Assembly: GCA_003249625.1 (NCBI GenBank)
Contig: QKII01000218.1
Coordinates: 1-5,779, forward strand
Length of the DNA: 5,779 nucleotides
DNA from: Propionivibrio sp.
Lineage (GTDB): Bacteria > Pseudomonadota > Gammaproteobacteria > Burkholderiales > Rhodocyclaceae
Reading direction: 5' to 3'
In this document: in pieces, positions 5,553 through 5,779 of the stretch
Position numbering within the stretch: position 1 is the first letter of the stretch
How the letters are laid out: the number at the start of each line of letters is the position of its first letter
Notes under the pieces: generated by a model
The model's database searches: none
What the model saw: the letters and a program-made list of their open reading frames with translations, nothing else
Told to the model about the DNA's origin: nothing
Translations under genes and position numbers: made by a program

Positions 5553-5779
5553 TCAACTCTTCCGCCGAACCTCGACCTTGGCCAGCTTCTCGTAGTACTT
5601 GACCAGGGCGCCGTGGTCGTTCTCGCCGCAGCCGTCGATCTTCAGCGCCTGCATGATCTCCATCACGCCAGCGGTCAGCGGCAGCGGCACACCGACGTCG
5701 TGCGCCGTTTCCATGGCGTTGTTCAGATCCTTGATGTGCAGATTGATGCGGAAGCCCGGGTCGAACTTGCGGTCGATGA
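5553..5779 (-). CDS. garR: 2-hydroxy-3-oxopropionate (tartronate semialdehyde) reductase, C-terminal 74 residues (5' end outside window)
   Basis: C-terminal end of a beta-hydroxyacid dehydrogenase of the GarR/GlxR/3-hydroxyisobutyrate dehydrogenase family. These cytosolic enzymes interconvert tartronate semialdehyde and D-glycerate (or a similar 3-hydroxy acid) with NAD(P)H. The visible part begins IDRKFDPGFRINLHIKDLNNA and contains GVPLPLTAGVMEIMQALKIDG, then DHGALVKYYEKLAKVEV. This follows E. coli GarR almost position by position, including KVEV near the C-terminus. The HIKDL lysine belongs to the conserved substrate/cofactor region; the Rossmann domain and the main catalytic lysine are outside the window. 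The full protein should be about 290-300 residues. The TGA at 5555-5553 is 10 nt from the next start and overlaps its Shine-Dalgarno. The match favours tartronate semialdehyde reductase over 3-hydroxyisobutyrate dehydrogenase, but a fragment cannot exclude a relative with another substrate. Confidence 0.83.
   Translation of the reverse strand, partial: IDRKFDPGFRINLHIKDLNNAMETAHDVGVPLPLTAGVMEIMQALKIDGCGENDHGALVKYYEKLAKVEVRRKS

Overview
The window looks like chromosomal DNA from a moderately GC-rich Gram-negative proteobacterium. A betaproteobacterium of the Rhodocyclales type is my best guess. This rests on the paired small PepSY protein and b561-type cytochrome, the proteobacterial LTA-synthase-like sulfatase, and the style of the ribosome binding sites; it is inference, not a database result. 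No rRNA, tRNA, CRISPR array, insertion sequence or phage gene is visible. Eight protein genes fill nearly all of the sequence, two of them cut by the window edges.

Left block (1-2230, all minus strand). Reading in the direction of transcription: a secreted 85-residue PepSY protein, then a four-helix cytochrome b561-type membrane protein, then the first 396 residues of an LTA-synthase-family sulfatase/phosphotransferase that runs off the left edge. The PepSY gene and the sulfatase gene are each preceded by the same tandem site, GTTAAG-N5-(C/T)TTAAG. In both cases it points along the gene and lies 10 nt upstream of a weak -10-like hexamer. The site resembles the binding site of PmrA/QseB-type response regulators. 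The three genes may therefore form one envelope-stress or redox regulon under one two-component system, whose genes are not in the window. A hairpin with a short U-tract between the PepSY and cytochrome genes may act as an attenuator.

Centre (2230-3602, plus strand). A divergently transcribed gene encodes a complete PLP enzyme of the cystathionine gamma-synthase (Cys/Met metabolism) family. It has the expected lysine but an unusual C-terminal substrate-region motif. A strong hairpin separates it from the convergent gene to its right.

Right block (3603-5779, all minus strand). A stand-alone YjdM/PhnA-type zinc-ribbon protein comes first on the map. To its right is a tight three-gene operon, in transcription order: the C-terminal end of a tartronate semialdehyde reductase (GarR/GlxR type), a Gfo/Idh/MocA oxidoreductase, and a GlcG/HbpS-family protein. 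The spacers are 10 and 34 nt. GarR and GlcG relatives both belong to glyoxylate/glycolate metabolism, so the operon probably handles a small hydroxy- or oxo-acid or a sugar acid. The substrate of the Gfo/Idh enzyme cannot be read from the sequence.
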